Origin: an uncultured Chloroflexota bacterium
GTDB taxonomy: Bacteria > Chloroflexota > Dehalococcoidia > Lucifugimonadales > CAJWER01
Direction of reading: 5' to 3'
Assembly (NCBI GenBank): GCA_913030785.1
Contig: CAJWER010000084.1
Location: forward strand, 1 to 10,939
Length of the DNA stretch: 10,939 nucleotides
Shown: one piece after another, positions 9,032 through 10,939 of the stretch
How the letters are laid out: the number at the start of each line of letters is the position of its first letter
How positions within the stretch are numbered: position 1 is the stretch's first letter
Translations under genes and position numbers: made by a program
Notes under the pieces: model-generated
What the model was told of the DNA's origin: nothing
The model's database searches: none
The model's input: the letters and a program-made list of their open reading frames with translations, nothing else

Positions 9032-9061
9032 TTGACCACCACGCGAACTACTGGGTATCAT
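9032..9061 (+). promoter_or_regulatory. Near-consensus sigma-70 promoter for the DUF1800 gene
   Basis: TTGACC (9032-9037), an 18-base spacer and TATCAT (9056-9061) match five of six positions in each hexamer. The predicted start near 9068 leaves a leader of about 34 bases to ATG 9102. It lies in the 164-base divergent region 8938-9101. I found no equally good promoter facing the permease gene on the other strand. Confidence 0.6.
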
Positions 9062-9088
9062 CGGTCACTCGGACTACGAATTCCTTTC

Positions 9089-9093
9089 AGGAG
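9089..9093 (+). promoter_or_regulatory. Shine-Dalgarno deciding the DUF1800 start
   Basis: AGGAG at 9089-9093 stands 8 bases before ATG 9102. The earlier in-frame GTG at 9093 overlaps this site and therefore cannot be served by it, which favours ATG 9102. Confidence 0.7.
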
Positions 9094-9101
9094 TGGATGC
9101 C

Positions 9102-10532
9102 ATGACCACCGAAATGGATCTGATGGGCCACCTGATGCGCCGGGCCGGATTTGGGGCCACGCGCGCTGAGCTAGAAGAGCATGTCGCGAAGGGTTATGAC
9201 GCCACTGTCGAGGATTTGCTGACAACGGACGGCCAAGAGGGGATCGTCGACGACCTGCTGTACCGGTACCTTCCAGATCATCAAGGGGGTATGGGGATGG
9301 CTGGAGCGCCGGGGAACCTGCTCTTTAGGATGATCAACACTCGAGGGCCACTCCGGGAAAAGATCGGGCTGTTCTGGCACTCGGTCTTCGCGACCGGCTA
9401 CCCGAAGGTCACGCAGGGCAGGGTGCTGCTGGATCAGATTGCCATGTTCCGAGAGTATGGTATGGGGAGCTTTCGCGACCTGCTGGTGCGGCTGTCGATG
9501 GACCCCGCCATGATCATGTGGCTGGACAACGATGAGAACCACGCTGGGGCCATCAACGAAAACTACGGGCGAGAACTGCTGGAGTTGTTCTCGATGGGCG
9601 TCGGCAACTATTCCGAGCAGGACATCAAGGAATGCGCCCGGGCGTTCACCGGCTGGACCGTCGCAAACACGAAATACATGAAGACAATGGTCGAGCGCGA
9701 CTCGCTCTGGCCCTACGGTAGGGTAGCATTTCGTTTCGAGTTTCGGGCCGAGGACCACGATGACGGCGAAAAGGAATTTCTTGGAGAGCGGGGGTGTTTC
9801 AACGGCAAGGATGTGATCGATATTATATGCCGTCAGGAGGCCACCGCGCGCTTCGTTAGCCGCCACCTGTACCACTTCTTCGTGGCCGATGAGCCTCCGG
9901 TACCCAATTGGCCTTATGAACCGCCGCGTGATCCTGATGCCATCGATATTCTGGTCCGCTCCTATTTCGACAGTGATTACAATATCGGCGCGATGATCAG
10001 AACGCTGATCACGTCCGATTTCTTCAAGTCAGAGAACGCCCGATACCAGAAGATCAAAGGACCGGCGGAGCTGGTGGCCGGTGTGCTGCGTCTCACTGGC
10101 GAGCTTCGCCAGCCGGAGCCGGCCATCCAGACCAACGCATCCCAGATGGACTTCATGGGGCAGGCACTGATCAACCCACCAAGCGTCGAAGGCTGGCACC
10201 AGGGGGTCGAATGGGTCGACACAGGTACAGCGGTCGAGAGGATCAACTACGCGGCGGAACATCTGGGCGACGCTGCGAATCCCGGTGTACGGTCGATGGC
10301 GGACAGTGTACTGTTGGGCGGGAGCGGGACCCTGTCTCCGGAGGATCTTGTGGAGGGCTGCCTTGACCAGCTCGGGGCTATCTCCATTAGCGACCACACC
10401 CGTTCGGCACTGGTAGAGTACGCCGTCCGCGAGGGGCAGGTCACGTGGAATGGCGATAGAGCAGACGCGACGCGACGCGTCGTGGAGATGTTCGAAATGG
10501 TCGCTGCCACGCCCGATTTTCAGCGCGAGTAG
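9102..10532 (+). CDS. DUF1800 family protein
   Basis: This 476-residue protein has the conserved DUF1800 blocks in order: HLMRRAGFGATRAELEE near the N-terminus, REKIGLFWHSVFAT (~85-98), NENYGRELLELFSMGVGNYSEQD (~152-174), ARAFTGWT (~179-186), ARFVSRHLYHFFVADEP, and INPPSVEGWHQGVEW in the C-terminal third. The length is typical. The function of DUF1800 is not established; family members are often exported and are frequently encoded beside a DUF1501 protein with a Tat signal. Here no signal peptide or membrane segment is visible, and the next gene is an NHL-repeat protein, not DUF1501. The start is ATG 9102 on Shine-Dalgarno grounds, with a strong promoter upstream. It probably forms an operon with the next gene, 40 bases away. 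Confidence 0.88.
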   Translation: MTTEMDLMGHLMRRAGFGATRAELEEHVAKGYDATVEDLLTTDGQEGIVDDLLYRYLPDHQGGMGMAGAPGNLLFRMINTRGPLREKIGLFWHSVFATGYPKVTQGRVLLDQIAMFREYGMGSFRDLLVRLSMDPAMIMWLDNDENHAGAINENYGRELLELFSMGVGNYSEQDIKECARAFTGWTVANTKYMKTMVERDSLWPYGRVAFRFEFRAEDHDDGEKEFLGERGCFNGKDVIDIICRQEATARFVSRHLYHFFVADEPPVPNWPYEPPRDPDAIDILVRSYFDSDYNIGAMIRTLITSDFFKSENARYQKIKGPAELVAGVLRLTGELRQPEPAIQTNASQMDFMGQALINPPSVEGWHQGVEWVDTGTAVERINYAAEHLGDAANPGVRSMADSVLLGGSGTLSPEDLVEGCLDQLGAISISDHTRSALVEYAVREGQVTWNGDRADATRRVVEMFEMVAATPDFQRE

Positions 10533-10572
10533 GCCGCAAAGACGAAGTCGTTGTGACCCACCGGAGGAATAG

Positions 10573-10899
10573 ATGCCAGCTACTGTCGGAATGGCCCAGA
10601 CTGCGTCCCTGAATTACGTGATGACCCTTGGCGTCGCGGCGATGGAGGGGCGCGGCTTCTACTACCCCGTCGATACCGCCACAGGTCCCAACGGGCGCCT
10701 CTATGTCCTTGGCCGCGGCCACGACGGCGACCCGCGAGGAATCCAGGTCTGCGTGATGGATGTCGAGAGCGAATATTACGGGGTGTTTGGGACAGCTGGC
10801 GAAGGGGATGGCCAGTTCATCTGGCCCGCCGGTATCGCCATCGACAGTGAGGGTCTGGTGTACGTCAGCGACGAGCACCTCAATCGTATCTCCGTCTTC
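10573..10899 (+). CDS. NHL-repeat beta-propeller protein, 3'-truncated
   Basis: The frame starts at ATG 10573, five bases after a strong GGAGG (10563-10567), and gives 109 genuine codons before adapter sequence begins. Two repeat-like units are visible: YYPVDTATGPNGRLYVLGRG, and a clear NHL unit GDGQFIWPAGIAIDSEGLVYVSD followed by NRISVF. NHL and six-bladed propellers are protein- or ligand-binding scaffolds and sometimes lyases; the fragment is too short to tell. No signal peptide is evident at this N-terminus. It lies 40 bases after the DUF1800 gene in the same direction, suggesting co-transcription. The frame runs through the adapter to the window end and would be mistranslated as RSEEHTSELQSLA; those residues are artefact and are excluded here. 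Confidence 0.8.
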
Positions 10900-10939
10900 A
10901 GATCGGAAGAGCACACGTCTGAACTCCAGTCACTAGCTT
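10900..10939 (+). other. Illumina TruSeq adapter and index contamination
   Basis: Bases 10900-10933 read as the 34-base TruSeq read-1 3' adapter, starting AGATCGGAAGAGC and ending CCAGTCAC. The last six bases, TAGCTT (10934-10939), match the TruSeq LT index 10 barcode as I recall it. This is library read-through left on a contig end, not genomic DNA. Confidence 0.98.

Noticed and set aside
9171..9875. A 234-codon minus-strand open frame opposite the DUF1800 gene
   Set aside because: It lies entirely within the DUF1800 coding region, which shows conserved family blocks; the antisense translation has no recognisable motif and follows from GC-rich codon bias.
10441..10914. A 157-codon minus-strand open frame across the DUF1800/NHL junction
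   Set aside because: Its start codon and first residues come from adapter sequence, and it runs antisense to two supported genes.

Overview
This is a GC-rich bacterial fragment, most likely an environmental (metagenomic) contig. It carries eight protein genes and no RNA gene, IS element, prophage or CRISPR array that I can see. Three things lead me to a weak guess of Chloroflexota, perhaps a SAR202/Dehalococcoidia-like lineage: the family mix (arylsulfotransferase, two amidohydrolase-2 proteins, a phosphotriesterase-family hydrolase, a class-V aminotransferase, a very long FtsX-type permease, DUF1800), the use of TTG starts, and the permease architecture. No marker gene settles it. The last 40 bases (10900-10939) are not genomic: they are Illumina TruSeq adapter plus a six-base index, so the true sequence ends at 10899.

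Layout. (1) 1-1404, plus strand: an arylsulfotransferase-family beta-propeller protein, cut off at its 5' end by the window. (2) 1405-1490: a short convergent gap with one imperfect hairpin. (3) 1491-5189, minus strand: a compact four-gene operon read from right to left. It encodes an amidohydrolase-like protein that has lost every metal ligand, an intact amidohydrolase, a class-V PLP aminotransferase and an intact phosphotriesterase-family hydrolase. Gaps are 4, 49 and 22 bases, two genes start with TTG behind good Shine-Dalgarno sequences, and a plausible sigma-70 promoter lies at 5242-5270. (4) 5293-8937, minus strand: a 1214-codon FtsX/MacB-type ABC permease with a large extracytoplasmic part that includes a jelly-roll-like region. 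No ATPase gene is next to it. (5) 8938-9101: a divergent intergenic region with a near-consensus promoter at 9032-9061 for the rightward genes. (6) 9102-10532, plus strand: a DUF1800 protein. It is followed, behind a strong ribosome-binding site, by an NHL-repeat beta-propeller protein (10573-10899) whose 3' end is replaced by adapter.

How the genes may work together. The four-gene operon looks like a small catabolic or modification module: two amidohydrolase-fold proteins, one PLP enzyme and one lactonase/esterase-like hydrolase. The substrate cannot be read from sequence. Its most unusual member is the metal-site-less amidohydrolase encoded directly before the intact one, which suggests a pseudoenzyme partner or a different chemistry. 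The permease, DUF1800 and propeller genes look like a separate envelope-related set. I see no evidence of a new defence or mobile system here.
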